Below, one piece after another: positions 1 to 8,920 of a stretch of DNA of 64,000 bases. Origin of the DNA: an uncultured Collinsella sp. (GTDB lineage: Bacteria; Actinomycetota; Coriobacteriia; Coriobacteriales; Coriobacteriaceae); contig CABUWV010000004.1 in the NCBI GenBank assembly GCA_902495355.1, positions 86,403 through 150,402 on the forward strand, given 5' to 3'. The notes below the pieces were generated by a model. The model ran no database searches. It saw nothing but the letters and a program-made list of their open reading frames with translations, and was not told the origin of the DNA. A program made the position numbers and the translations under genes. Positions within the stretch are counted from its first letter, which is position 1, and each line of letters opens with the position of its first letter.

Positions 1-226
1 CCAGCGAACCGTGAACGGTACCGGCTGCACCTGCCTCGGACTCCATCTCGACGACCTTGACCGGGGTGCCGAAGATGTTCTTGCGACCCTGGGCCGCCCA
101 CTGGTCGACATGGTCGGCCATCGGGCTGGACGGCGTAATGGGATAGATTCCCGCTACCTCGGTGTACGCATACGAAACATATGCGGCCGCCTCGTTGCCG
201 TCCATAGACTTAAACTTACGCGCCAT
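1..226 (-). CDS. nifJ: Pyruvate:ferredoxin (flavodoxin) oxidoreductase, N-terminal part
   Basis: The gene runs off the left edge, so only about 75 N-terminal residues are present. They read MARKFKSMDGNEAAAYVSYA and continue through YPITPSSPMADHVDQWA to VVEMESEAGAAGTVHG. This is the start of the pyruvate-binding domain I of the single-chain enzyme, where the YPITPSSPM motif contacts substrate. The enzyme decarboxylates pyruvate to acetyl-CoA and CO2 and reduces ferredoxin; a small 2[4Fe-4S] ferredoxin is encoded at 45.7 kb. The ATG is at 224-226 on the minus strand, with a strong GAGGAGAGGGG ribosome site a few bases upstream. The family is clear; the C-terminal domains cannot be checked. Confidence 0.93.
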   Translation of the reverse strand, partial: MARKFKSMDGNEAAAYVSYAYTEVAGIYPITPSSPMADHVDQWAAQGRKNIFGTPVKVVEMESEAGAAGTVHGSL

Positions 227-641
227 ATACCCCTCTCCTCTCATATAGGTATACAGGCCCCGGCGATCGCCGGGATGTTGGCGTGATGGGATTTACGCTG
301 TTGCTTCCAATCATCTGGCAGGCAGGCTCAGCAGCAGGTACGTGGCGTGGAGAGAAGACATGCCGAGGCGAGGGACAGTTGATGCGCCCCACAGACCCGA
401 CCGCCCGTCTTGCACATGACCGAGCGCCGCAAAGGCCGCATGCCGGATGCTCCCGGGCACGCCCCGGCGATGGGAAGCGCCCGCAACGGAAATCCGCATG
501 CGGGTTTATTGTACCCCGCCGTCAAGTGTAATTTCGGCAAATATAGGCGGGCGGTAAAGGTTTACCTCGGGTGACCGCCAAGGGCCAAAATGGCCCCTCC
601 ATCCCCGGGCGACCGGCTCTGGCGCGCCAAGGAGTGTCCCC
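227..641. other. Intergenic leader region of nifJ
   Basis: No convincing gene lies here. On the nifJ strand there is a fully palindromic 16-mer, CCCGGCGATCGCCGGG (259-274), about 20 bases before the ribosome site, which could form a hairpin close to translation initiation. A TACAAT sequence at about 508-513 on the minus strand could be a -10 box, but no -35 is well spaced. If used, the leader would be about 270 nt. I do not recognise a known riboswitch. Confidence 0.4.
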
Positions 642-678
642 AGCCGGCAGAGAAAAGGAACGTCCCTATCTGCCGGCT
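642..678. repeat. Palindromic repeat overlapping the FHA gene stop codon
   Basis: Arms AGCCGGCAGA (642-651) and TCTGCCGGCT (669-678) are perfect 10-base complements. The right arm runs into the TAG stop (677-679) of the FHA gene on the minus strand. The flank GGAGTGTCCCC and the loop AACGTCCC recur around 60369-60410, so this is a dispersed family rather than a one-off terminator. No T-run follows on the minus strand. Confidence 0.6.
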
Positions 679-1615
679 AGAGGGCACCGAAGAGGATGGC
701 GTAGGTAGTGGATTCGCCGAGCTTGAGCTCGTCGCCGGGATTGAGTTGGGCGGAACGGCCGGGCTCGACCTGAATGCAGACGCGCGTGGCCCCGTTTACC
801 ACCACGGTTCCGTTGGTGGACGACAAGTCCTCGACGTGCCAGATATTTTGAGCATCGCACCAGATATGGGCATGGCGGGCCGAGACATCGTCGCCGACGT
901 CGGTAATATCGCCCTCACCAGTGGCCAGCGCGCCAATCTCAACACCCTGCTCACTCGGCTGAATCCAGCGCGGGGCGCTCACGACAAAACTGTTTTGCAC
1001 GCGCAGCAAGCCCAAGGGGTGCGCCGGGGCGGGTTCGCGTTCGCCCGCGGTCATCGACATGCCAAGCGAACGCGGCGTGGATGTGCCTCCGCCACAGGTC
1101 GCGTGCGCGTAGTCGATGGCATAGTTCACCGAGGACCGCACATCCGCCGAACAACCGACGGCGACAAACAGCACCAGCACGGCCTCGGCGCGCTCGGCGG
1201 GCATGAGTTCCGCCGCCTGGGACAGGCGATCGAGCGCGTTGCGATAGAGATTCGTGTCCTGGTGGCACTCTTCGAGCGCGCGTACCATCGGTTCACCTGC
1301 AGGACCGCACACCATATTGATCACAGCCGTGGAGTCCATGGGATTGCGCTGGCGCAGGGCCAGTTGCGACATAATACGCGCAGCCGAGGTACCGTATTCG
1401 GCAAAGTAGCGCTGCTGAAGCGTGCCGACCGGCGCGCGAACGATAAAGCGGGAAACCCAAGAGCGATCGGCGGCTCGGCTCTGCGGGCTGCGGCCGTCGG
1501 CGAGCGGACGGGACGAAAGCACCAAGCCGCACAGCTCGATATGGCTCAGATGCGCCGCGCGCTTAAAGATGTCAAACATGGCCCCGCATGGGGTGAGCTC
1601 AACTTGAGATGCCAT
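677..1615 (-). CDS. FHA-domain protein of a kinase-linked module
   Basis: 312 residues. The C-terminal ~100 residues are a forkhead-associated domain: SARHAHIW and LSSTNGTVVVNG are the conserved phosphothreonine-binding elements, followed by PGDELKLGEST. The N-terminal ~200 residues match no domain I recognise. The predicted role is to bind phosphothreonine made by the kinase encoded immediately upstream. The ATG at 1615 is 3 bases past the kinase stop, and its AAGGAGG ribosome site lies inside the kinase's last codons, so the two are translationally linked. No transmembrane segment or signal peptide is seen. The FHA call is firm; the cellular role is inferred. Confidence 0.85.
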   Translation of the reverse strand: MASQVELTPCGAMFDIFKRAAHLSHIELCGLVLSSRPLADGRSPQSRAADRSWVSRFIVRAPVGTLQQRYFAEYGTSAARIMSQLALRQRNPMDSTAVINMVCGPAGEPMVRALEECHQDTNLYRNALDRLSQAAELMPAERAEAVLVLFVAVGCSADVRSSVNYAIDYAHATCGGGTSTPRSLGMSMTAGEREPAPAHPLGLLRVQNSFVVSAPRWIQPSEQGVEIGALATGEGDITDVGDDVSARHAHIWCDAQNIWHVEDLSSTNGTVVVNGATRVCIQVEPGRSAQLNPGDELKLGESTTYAILFGAL

Positions 1616-1618
1616 GAC

Positions 1619-3463
1619 CTAGGCCTCCTTGGTCGTAGAAATAGAATCGGACGATACTTCGACAGGTCCGCCAAAAGTACGGGCAGCTGCGGCTCCACCG
1701 GCAAGCGGAGTCGCCATCTGGGCTTTTGTGCGTCGCGGTGCCGAAACGGGAAGTTCAAAGGCAAAGCCCATCGCAAGCAAAAACCACGTAAGCGTATAGG
1801 TTGCAACCAGAGCGGCAACAAGGCCGCCCATCACGGCGCGTTGGGAAAATACGCTACATGCAGCCACAACCAGCACCGGAACCTCGCAGGCAGAAAGCGC
1901 AAGCACACCCTGCAGGAAGCCCGAGCGCCGATCGCGCGCAAGTGCCCCCGCGGCAACGCCGGCTATGCCTGGCAGCGCCAACGCCAGTGCGGCAATAATA
2001 CCCGGTAGCGACCCAGACCACACGAGCGATCCCAAAGTCGCCGTCACGCGAGCGCCCGACGCCAGCAGCGCGGCCGAAACCACGACCACAGCCCAAACCA
2101 CGCCACAGGCGACCGTCGCGCCGACCATCAGCGCGCGACGAACCGCGCGGCCGGACGCATCCATGGGGCACGGCGTGAGCGGCTCGCCGCGGAGCGAACG
2201 ACCGACATTTTGCGCATAGTGGTCACAAAACGCCGAGAGCGCCGCCTCGACCGCCGCCGGCTCGGGACGATTTTTTTGATGGCTGGACAGACAGGCCATC
2301 ACCACGTCGAACAGCTGGGCATCGACAAACGCCAGCGCATCGCGTAGCTCTTCGGAATCCGGCTCAAGCCCTAGCTGCTGGGCCTGCTCGACCGCGGCGA
2401 GCGCCACATCGGGCTCACGACGAAGCAGCTGAGTCAAATCGCAACCGGGCGCATGGGCACCAATGGGATAGTCGGGCCGCGTGTCCATCTTAAGACGGTA
2501 GGGGCTCGCGATGTCGCGCGTCCTTTTGCGCGAACCCGAGGCGCCCGAAGTGCTCGGCGCGGCTTCGTATGGCGCGACGCCGGCAATGAGCTCGTAAACC
2601 GTGCTTGCCGCGGCATAGACGTCAATCGCCGGCGACATACGCAAAGCACGCAGGTCGGGAATATCGTCGGTGAGCATCTCGGGCGGGGCATAGGCAACCG
2701 TCGCGCGACGCAGCGTGGCATAACGCTCGGTAAAGGATGCCTTGCCGCCGGTACCGGCCACGGCCGACGCAGGCTCAAGCGCCAGCGATGAGCCAAAGTC
2801 AATCAGGCACAGGTCAAAGGTGCCCTCGGCAAGCTGCCGGTCAAGCGGTAGACGCGCCGTGCGCACCATAATATTAGCGGGCGAGATATCGCGATGGACA
2901 AAGCCCTCGCCCACCAGGCTCATACGGCAGAGCAGATCGAACAGGTCGCGACCCAGACGCGCCGCCACAAGCGGCGACAGGCGTCCGGCATCGTCCACGG
3001 CAAGTCGCGAACGCAAGCGGGCAAGCGTCTCGCCCTCGACCCATTCCATGACAATTGCAGGCACACCGTCGACCTCGCCCCAGCCATAGAGGCGGGGAAA
3101 GCCCTTGAGGCCCGAAAGGGCGCGATGGCATTCGTATTCCTCGCGAAACGCTGCCTTGAACTTGGCGACCAGCGCCTCGTGAGCGGCATCGTCGTCGAAC
3201 TCATCGCGCGCCGGCAAGATGAGCTGCTTGAGTGCCACGGCCTCGCCTTGGGCGTTGACGGCACGCGTCACGCGGCCGATACCGCCACGGCGTATGGTGG
3301 CATCGTCGGCAAACAGCATCGTAAAACGACGCAGATAGGCAGGCAGTTCGTCCTGACCGAGCGCAATGGCCGGCTCAAACCCGTCGACACGCGCAAGGCG
3401 CAGGCCGACCATGGGATCGCGACCGAGCGATTGTGGTGTGGTGGATGCAAGATCGGTCATCAT
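1619..3463 (-). CDS. Membrane Ser/Thr protein kinase
   Basis: 614 residues. An N-terminal kinase domain shows a glycine-rich loop (RRGGIGRVTRAV, 59-69), catalytic lysine VALKQL (K79), catalytic loop HRDISPANIM (190-199) and IDFGSS (DFG 222-224). The C-terminal ~170 residues carry about four hydrophobic segments, so the protein is membrane-anchored but has no PASTA or other external sensor domain. It starts inside the end of the preceding secreted-protein gene (ATGATG overlap) and is followed at 3 bases by the FHA gene. An operon of secreted protein, kinase and FHA reader suggests a dedicated pathway separate from the PASTA kinase at 18 kb. The substrate is unknown. Confidence 0.9.
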   Translation of the reverse strand: MMTDLASTTPQSLGRDPMVGLRLARVDGFEPAIALGQDELPAYLRRFTMLFADDATIRRGGIGRVTRAVNAQGEAVALKQLILPARDEFDDDAAHEALVAKFKAAFREEYECHRALSGLKGFPRLYGWGEVDGVPAIVMEWVEGETLARLRSRLAVDDAGRLSPLVAARLGRDLFDLLCRMSLVGEGFVHRDISPANIMVRTARLPLDRQLAEGTFDLCLIDFGSSLALEPASAVAGTGGKASFTERYATLRRATVAYAPPEMLTDDIPDLRALRMSPAIDVYAAASTVYELIAGVAPYEAAPSTSGASGSRKRTRDIASPYRLKMDTRPDYPIGAHAPGCDLTQLLRREPDVALAAVEQAQQLGLEPDSEELRDALAFVDAQLFDVVMACLSSHQKNRPEPAAVEAALSAFCDHYAQNVGRSLRGEPLTPCPMDASGRAVRRALMVGATVACGVVWAVVVVSAALLASGARVTATLGSLVWSGSLPGIIAALALALPGIAGVAAGALARDRRSGFLQGVLALSACEVPVLVVAACSVFSQRAVMGGLVAALVATYTLTWFLLAMGFAFELPVSAPRRTKAQMATPLAGGAAAARTFGGPVEVSSDSISTTKEA

Positions 3464-4365
3464 AGGGCAAGCGCCGCCACGTTATTGTTGAAGTTACCGA
3501 GCGCGACGTCATCATCGCCGTAATGGCCGACCCATTGACATAGGTTGGTATAACAGCCCCACAGATTGGCATACTGCTGATACCACTTTGACCGGGGCGA
3601 GAATGTCTGACGACCGAACTCGGCTCGAATGACAAACATCTCCCCGACCAGGCTGTCGCACGGCCTAGGATCTCCCGTAGAGTTATAGGTCGAGACCACA
3701 TCATTGGCACGAGAAACATAGCCGTCGAGCATGTTGTACTTGGTCACAAGCCAACTGTGAATGCTCTCTTCCTCAGCAGCGGAAAGGCCACCGGAGTTTG
3801 CATCGTTGTCAGTGTTGCCGCCCGTCGAGCCGCCGTTTCCAGACCCTCCGGTAGAGGAACCCGACCCAAAGCCGCCGCCCGAACTCGATGAATCCGAGCC
3901 GGAGCCAGAATTATCCGAGCTACCGGGCTTTCCGGACTGCTGGGCGTCCTGCTCCTTCTGCTGCTCGACCTTATTCACCGTTGCCGCCACGCTATTGTTG
4001 GACAACCGATCGATGATCTTGGTGTTGGTGAGCACAATGGTTTTGCCATTGGCAAGCGTGACTTCGTTGTCCGGGGCCTCGGCGCCGTCCGCATCGTCGG
4101 TGCCAAACACAATATGCGCGACCACACTTGCCCAAGCATATCCAGTCGTGGTGCCCAGATCACTTTTGACCTCATGCCCCACGCGCGGTTCGCGTGCGGC
4201 ATGCGCCTGCATCATGGACGGCACGGTCATGCCATAGGCAGAAACGCCAGCTATGACCAGCACCAGCGAGCACGATAGCAGTGCGTACGCCCGCGGCGCC
4301 AAGCCCAGTCGGCGTCGCATGCGCACCGCGGCGCCGCGCTTTGTCTGAGTGCCACCGGGCCGCAT
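3460..4365 (-). CDS. Signal-anchored extracellular protein, first gene of the kinase-FHA module
   Basis: 301 residues from the ATG at 4365, which has GGAGGA six bases upstream; the reading frame extends further upstream but without a ribosome site. An Arg/Lys-rich N-terminus is followed by one hydrophobic segment (about residues 25-45), then an outside domain, a Gln/Glu coiled-coil-like stretch, a Ser/Gly low-complexity linker and a C-terminal domain with three Cys (DPRPCDS, LWGCYTNLCQW). The protein ends QWVGHYGDDDVALGNFNNNV. I do not recognise a family. Its 3' end overlaps the kinase start by 4 bases. This may be an extracellular sensor or ligand partner for that kinase; this is inference from context only. 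Confidence 0.7.
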   Translation of the reverse strand: MRPGGTQTKRGAAVRMRRRLGLAPRAYALLSCSLVLVIAGVSAYGMTVPSMMQAHAAREPRVGHEVKSDLGTTTGYAWASVVAHIVFGTDDADGAEAPDNEVTLANGKTIVLTNTKIIDRLSNNSVAATVNKVEQQKEQDAQQSGKPGSSDNSGSGSDSSSSGGGFGSGSSTGGSGNGGSTGGNTDNDANSGGLSAAEEESIHSWLVTKYNMLDGYVSRANDVVSTYNSTGDPRPCDSLVGEMFVIRAEFGRQTFSPRSKWYQQYANLWGCYTNLCQWVGHYGDDDVALGNFNNNVAALAL

Positions 4366-4379
4366 GCGTTCTCCTCCAA

Positions 4380-4405
4380 CAAAAACACGCCGCTCGGGAG
4401 CGGCG
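4380..4405 (-). terminator. Terminator-like hairpin just before a ribosome site
   Basis: On the minus strand, a 7-bp GC stem CGCCGCT/AGCGGCG with a 4-base loop is followed by TGTTTTTG. It lies about 10 bases before the GGAGGA of the secreted-protein gene. It may simply terminate recR transcription, or act as an attenuator in the leader of the kinase module. Confidence 0.6.
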
Positions 4406-4410
4406 CATTC

Positions 4411-4610
4411 ATTCGAATCCATATTTGAGTGTATCAGCGAACCCAAAAGGTTGCGCAACGAATGAGCAAATTAAGGATGCGAGTGGAAGCATCCATGCGA
4501 TAAGCGGATACAAAGCATCTTTGTTGCACAACAAACTTACAGTCGCACAGGGAAATTATGACTACCCCGTGCGTCGCGAGGAAAACATACGGCAGGAGCA
4601 GGCTCGCCAC
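4411..4610. other. Intergenic spacer, nothing recognised
   Basis: About 200 bases between recR and the kinase module. It is AT-richer than its surroundings. I see no gene, RNA or repeat here; it may hold the promoter of the kinase module, but no clear -10/-35 pair stands out. Confidence 0.4.
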
Positions 4611-5207
4611 CTAAATCGCGCGACGGGCCTCGATGGCGCGGCCAAGCGTAAGCTCGTCGGCATACTCCAGGTCGCCGCCCACGGGAAGGCCGCTTGCCAG
4701 ACGCGACACCTCGACGCCCAACGGCTTGATAGTGCGGGCCAGGTAGCTCGCCGTGGTCTCGCCCTCGATGTTGGGGTTGGTGGCGATGATGACCTCATGG
4801 ATATCCTCGTGGCCCAGACGCGCCAGCAGCTCGCGGATGTGCAACTGCTCGGGACCAATCTTGTCCATGGGACTGATCACGCCGCCCAGCACATGGTACA
4901 GGCCATGGTAGCTGCCCGTGCGCTCGATTGCCTGGACGTCGCGCGGCTCGCCCACCACACAAATGCGAGTGGTATCGCGCATCGGGTCCTGGCAGATGGA
5001 GCACTCGTCGGCCGTGGCGTAGTTAAAGCAACGGCTGCAAAAGTGGACCTCCTGCTTGACCTCCAGGATGGCCTCGGCCAGGCGGCGCGCCTCCTCGGCG
5101 TCGGCCTCCAACAGGTAATAGGCGATGCGCTGGGCCGACTTGGGACCAATGCCCGGCAGGCGGCCCAGCTCATCGAGCAGTTTTTGCAGACTGTGATTCG
5201 CACTCAT
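4611..5207 (-). CDS. recR: Recombination mediator protein RecR
   Basis: 198 residues, full length for RecR. It has the N-terminal helix-hairpin-helix region LGRLPGIGPKSAQRIAYYLL, the zinc finger CSRCFNYATADECSICQD (four Cys, about 58-73), a Toprim domain starting ICVVGEPRDVQAIE, and the C-terminal GLPVGGDLEYADELTLGRA. RecR acts with RecF/RecO to load RecA at gaps. It follows ybaB at 15 bases, the usual pairing; dnaX, the normal third member, is separated here by an inserted opposite-strand gene. Confidence 0.97.
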   Translation of the reverse strand: MSANHSLQKLLDELGRLPGIGPKSAQRIAYYLLEADAEEARRLAEAILEVKQEVHFCSRCFNYATADECSICQDPMRDTTRICVVGEPRDVQAIERTGSYHGLYHVLGGVISPMDKIGPEQLHIRELLARLGHEDIHEVIIATNPNIEGETTASYLARTIKPLGVEVSRLASGLPVGGDLEYADELTLGRAIEARRAI

Positions 5208-5222
5208 ATATATATGCGTGTC

Positions 5223-5543
5223 TTAGAACGGCATGCCCGGGATGTTGAGGCCGCCGGTGATGGCGCCCATCTGCTTGTTGGCGAGCTCGTTGACGCCGCG
5301 GACGGCCTCGTTGACGGCAGCCATAATCATGTCCTGCAGCATATCGACGTCCTCGGGATCGAGGGCATCGGGATCGATGGTGAGGTTGACGAGCTCCATC
5401 TCGCCGTTAACGGTCACCTTGACCATGCCGCCGCCGGCAGAGGCGTCGACGGTCTGGGACTTGAGGTTCTCCTGCGCGGCGGCAAGCTGCTCCTGCATCT
5501 TGCGAGCCTGCTTCATCATCTGCTGCATGTTCATACCGGCCAT
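5223..5543 (-). CDS. ybaB: YbaB/EbfC nucleoid-associated protein
   Basis: 106 residues, typical size. It has a Met/Gln-rich amphipathic helix at the start (MNMQQMMKQARKMQEQLAAA), the conserved VDASAGGGMVKVTVNGEMEL core and the C-terminal GGLNIPGM. The family forms DNA-binding dimers. The ATG at 5543 is preceded by AAAGGAGCC. It is co-directional with recR and almost certainly co-transcribed with it. Confidence 0.96.
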   Translation of the reverse strand: MAGMNMQQMMKQARKMQEQLAAAQENLKSQTVDASAGGGMVKVTVNGEMELVNLTIDPDALDPEDVDMLQDMIMAAVNEAVRGVNELANKQMGAITGGLNIPGMPF

Positions 5544-5705
5544 GATGGCTCCTTTACGTGCGGCCGCACGCCGAGCTGCAAGGGCAGCCGGAGCACGGCG
5601 GGACTTTCAAACTCAAAAATCGTACCACGGCGCGCGGCGAGAGAGCGGGGCGGACGTGTTACCTCAGTCGATATACATGTCCTCCAATACAAACCGCACT
5701 CAAAG

Positions 5706-5740
5706 ATTATGCAAGGTCGAATTATGCAAGGTTGCATAAT
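5706..5740. promoter_or_regulatory. Candidate operator: palindrome plus extra half-site
   Basis: ATTATGCAAGGTTGCATAAT (5721-5740) is a dyad with perfect 9-base arms ATTATGCAA/TTGCATAAT. A further direct copy of the half-site, ATTATGCAAGGT, lies at 5706-5717, 15 bases centre to centre. It sits in the 340-base divergent spacer between ybaB (minus) and the membrane protein at 5883 (plus). Which gene it controls and which protein binds it are unknown. Confidence 0.55.
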
Positions 5741-5882
5741 ATCGCACACTCAATCTAGTAGAGCCGAATCCGGCATTTCATGTGCGCCACTAAATAGCTA
5801 AATGCCGAACCGCTGCTCGAGGCGGCGCACATGGCGGCAGGGTATAATTTGATTGCCATAGATAGTAATTTGGAGGTGCCCC

Positions 5883-6356
5883 ATGAATGCCCCCAACGCG
5901 CTCCAAAACATCCGCTCAAAACACCCCGTTGCATATGTGGTTCTCTATCTCTTTGTCGGCTGGGCATTGCTGGTTGTCATCACCCATGCCATAGCTTTTG
6001 GAGCAGAACTGCTGATAGCCAGCTCGGACCAGCCCGTCGTCAAATGGGAGACGACCGATGAGTGCACCGACGGAACCCGAACCGTCTACTACAACAGCCC
6101 GTCCCTCTATCAAGAGTTCAAGGTCAAGATAAAGGACTTCAAGATTGTCGATGCCGAGCTAGGCGTTTATTTGGCAATCGGAGCAACCATTAACGCCGAG
6201 CAAGTCGAGTACACGGACAGCCATGCGACGTATCGTATCGACCTCAGCATCCTAGGCCGACCGTCACGCACCTGTCTGCTCAAATGCGACATACGCGGCA
6301 CCACACTACACATGTCCGAAATACAAATGCGCCCGGGCAAGGGGTTCTCTTCTTGA
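5883..6356 (+). CDS. Orphan single-pass membrane protein inside the dnaX-ybaB-recR cluster
   Basis: 157 residues starting at an ATG with GGAGGTGCCCC just upstream; a TATAAT at about 5842 is a plausible -10. A hydrophobic helix at about residues 18-45 (YVVLYLFVGWALLVVITHAI) is followed by an extracytoplasmic domain of mostly beta character with Cys at TDECTDG and RTCLLKCD. It is convergent with dnaX (21-base gap) and divergent from ybaB. I recognise no family. Its position breaks an otherwise conserved housekeeping cluster, which suggests later insertion. Confidence 0.7.
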   Translation: MNAPNALQNIRSKHPVAYVVLYLFVGWALLVVITHAIAFGAELLIASSDQPVVKWETTDECTDGTRTVYYNSPSLYQEFKVKIKDFKIVDAELGVYLAIGATINAEQVEYTDSHATYRIDLSILGRPSRTCLLKCDIRGTTLHMSEIQMRPGKGFSS

Positions 6357-6377
6357 GCAGTATACCCGCCCGTACGG

Positions 6378-8804
6378 CTACTCCACCGGTTTGAAGATGG
6401 TGGCCTGACCGAAGACGCTGCGGATGAGGTCTTTGGCCTCGTCCTCGGTCTGCGGGATGCTCGGGGCTGCGCCCTGGTGGCCGAAGGGGCTGCCGGCGCC
6501 GGGGTTGGACTCCCAGGGAGCTGCAGGAGCGTCCTCCTCTTTGGGGGCAGCTACAGCGGACTTGGGCGCGGGCGTCGCACCCGGCACGTCGAACGGAGGC
6601 AGATCGTCCCCGCTCGCATCGCCAGCGAAGCCGCCGACCATAGCGTCGTCGTAGGGCACCTGCTCGGATTCCCACGGCGCGGACTGCGCGACAGGCTGAG
6701 CTTTGGGGGCAGCCGAGCGCTCGGGCGCACGGGGTGCGGGCTCGGTCGGGAGCTTACCCGTGGCAGGAGCACCGGCGGGGTTGTCGGAGCGTAGCCAGGG
6801 GGCTTTGCCCAGGTCAGACGACTTGGGCGCGGGCGAGACGGGCTTGGGCGCGGGTGTCGGAGCAGCCGGTTTGGGCGCCGCGGGCTTAGGCGCCGACGAG
6901 GTCGATGCCGTTACCGGTGCCGCTTGCTGCTGCGGCGCGCTGGCGCTCGAGGATACAGGGGCCGCCGAGGACACGGGTTGCGGGTCCGCAGATGCCGCAG
7001 CCCGTGCAGATGGAGAATGCTCCTCATGTTGAGGAGCCGGCGTGCCACCCCCATCCAGGACATAGTCGACGGTACGACGACCGAAGACCGCGCAGACCGT
7101 CGGTAGGACCACCGACTGCGTATCGGCGCGACCGAGCATCTTAATGGCAAAAGTCGAACCCGCGGGGAACGAGACCGTGAGCTTGGAGCCGTCGTCGGCC
7201 GTGGCGCGGGCGTTGAGCAAAAGCCCTGCGTAGGAAGCCTGACGCGCCTTGACGCGCTCGACGACCTCGGCCCATTTGCGCTGCAGCTCGCCGGCGTCCT
7301 CGACCGCGGGGGTCTCGGCGGCGCCGGCGGCAGCAACCTGGGCGGCATTGTTGGACTGGGGCTGAGGCGTCGGAGCCGGCGCAGGCTGAGGTGCAGGCGC
7401 TGCAGGCTTGGAAGCTGACACGGGTGCAGGCTGAGCCGCCGGAGCGGCAGCACCACGGTCCCAAGGCATGCCACCCTGGCGCGCGGACGTAGCAGCAGGG
7501 GCAGCGGATACCGCCGGAGCGGCAGCACGAGCGCCCGAAATGAGCGTCGGCTGTTGGGCAGCAGCGGGTACGGATGCTGCAGGCGCGGCGGCCTGAGCAG
7601 CAGCCACGCTCGCCGGCACGGCGCCGTTGGCAACCATGGCCTCCAGGCGTGCCACGCGCTCGGCCAATGCCTCAATCGTTAAATCGGCCTCGGGACGCGC
7701 CAGACGCGTGCAGGCAATCTCGAGCACCAGGCGCACGTCGCTCGCGCCCCTCATCTCCAGTGCGGCATCGTCGAGCACCGTCAGCACACGGGCCAGGCGG
7801 TCGGCAGGATGCTCGCCAAAGGCAGCGGCCTCGGCAGCAAGCGCCTCGGCCCGCTCGGAGCCGCCCTCAAACAGCTCGGCACGAGCACCGGCAACGCAGG
7901 CAACGTACACGTCACGCACGTGCGCCACCAGGTCGCGCGTCAGCTCCAGCAGGTCGTTTCCTTCCTCGACCTGCGTACGGATCAGTACATAGAGCTCGGC
8001 AACATCGCGATCGGCAATGGCGCGGGAAAACTCGCCCAGAATCTGGTCCGAAACCTCGCCTAAAAGAGAGCGGGCGTCGTCCGCATGCACGGTGCCGTTG
8101 CCGAAGACGCTCAGCTGCTCCAGCGTGGAGAGCGCGTCGCGCATGCCGCCCTTGGCATGGCGCGCCACGATAGCCAGCGCCTCGTCGTCGTAATCGAAGC
8201 CCTCCTGCTCGCACACGTATGCCAGGCGATGCTCAATATCCTCGTTGCCGATGCGATGGAAATCGAAACGCTGACAGCGCGAGAGGATGGTCTCCAGAAT
8301 CTTTTGCGGATCGGTGGTGCACAGTACAAAGATCACGTGCGCCGGCGGCTCCTCAAGCGTCTTGAGCAGCGCGTTGAACGCCGCCGTCGTGAGCATGTGG
8401 ACCTCGTCGATGATATAGATCTTGTACTTGCCGCGCACCGGGGCAAAGTTGACGGAGTTGATGATTTCCTCGCGCACATTGTCCACGCCGGTACGGCTTG
8501 CGGCATCGAGCTCGTAGACATCGGGGTGGTTGCCCTCGGCAATGAGTTCGCACTCCTCGCAAGTACCGTCGGGCATGCAGCCGCTTGCACCCTCGGCGCG
8601 CGCCGCCTCGGCATTGCGGCACAGCAGCGCCTTGGCCAGAATGCGCGCCATGGTGGTCTTGCCCGTGCCGCGCGGTCCGCAGAACAGGTAGGCGTGGGAC
8701 AGGCGCCCCTCGGTGATGGCGTGCTCGAGCGTCGAGACGATATGCTGCTGGCCCACCACGGAGTCGAAGGTGAGCGGGCGATACTTTCGGTACAACGATT
8801 CCAT
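6378..8804 (-). CDS. dnaX: DNA polymerase III subunits gamma/tau
   Basis: 808 residues from MESLYRKYRPLTFDSVVGQQ, with GGGGGAG before the ATG at 8804. The clamp-loader AAA+ domain has Walker A GPRGTGKTTMARILAK, a zinc-binding Cys cluster (CRNAEAAR to CEEC), Walker B IIDEVHML and sensor 1 CTTDPQKILETILSRCQRF. Domain III is followed by a very long Ala/Pro-rich linker (about residues 400-790), as in other high-GC actinobacteria, ending VFGQATIFKPVE. I saw no obvious A-rich frameshift signal for a separate gamma form. It is divergent from the YcxB-like gene. Confidence 0.96.
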   Translation of the reverse strand: MESLYRKYRPLTFDSVVGQQHIVSTLEHAITEGRLSHAYLFCGPRGTGKTTMARILAKALLCRNAEAARAEGASGCMPDGTCEECELIAEGNHPDVYELDAASRTGVDNVREEIINSVNFAPVRGKYKIYIIDEVHMLTTAAFNALLKTLEEPPAHVIFVLCTTDPQKILETILSRCQRFDFHRIGNEDIEHRLAYVCEQEGFDYDDEALAIVARHAKGGMRDALSTLEQLSVFGNGTVHADDARSLLGEVSDQILGEFSRAIADRDVAELYVLIRTQVEEGNDLLELTRDLVAHVRDVYVACVAGARAELFEGGSERAEALAAEAAAFGEHPADRLARVLTVLDDAALEMRGASDVRLVLEIACTRLARPEADLTIEALAERVARLEAMVANGAVPASVAAAQAAAPAASVPAAAQQPTLISGARAAAPAVSAAPAATSARQGGMPWDRGAAAPAAQPAPVSASKPAAPAPQPAPAPTPQPQSNNAAQVAAAGAAETPAVEDAGELQRKWAEVVERVKARQASYAGLLLNARATADDGSKLTVSFPAGSTFAIKMLGRADTQSVVLPTVCAVFGRRTVDYVLDGGGTPAPQHEEHSPSARAAASADPQPVSSAAPVSSSASAPQQQAAPVTASTSSAPKPAAPKPAAPTPAPKPVSPAPKSSDLGKAPWLRSDNPAGAPATGKLPTEPAPRAPERSAAPKAQPVAQSAPWESEQVPYDDAMVGGFAGDASGDDLPPFDVPGATPAPKSAVAAPKEEDAPAAPWESNPGAGSPFGHQGAAPSIPQTEDEAKDLIRSVFGQATIFKPVE

Positions 8805-8920
8805 GGGTGCTCCCCCGGGTATACTGAGTCTTGTTGCCGCGGCGGCCATGCGGTCGCACGGCATACTGCATTCCATAATAACCCGTACGGCGAGCCCGCC
8901 GCGATAGGAGTCCAAAGAGC

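Noticed and set aside
6378..8804. Programmed frameshift in dnaX
   Set aside because: No A-rich slippery run followed by a stem was seen in the expected region, so a separate gamma product cannot be claimed.
8805..8920. SRP RNA gene next to dnaX
   Set aside because: It is often found nearby in relatives, but the conserved GGAAGCAGC-type core is not in this short spacer.
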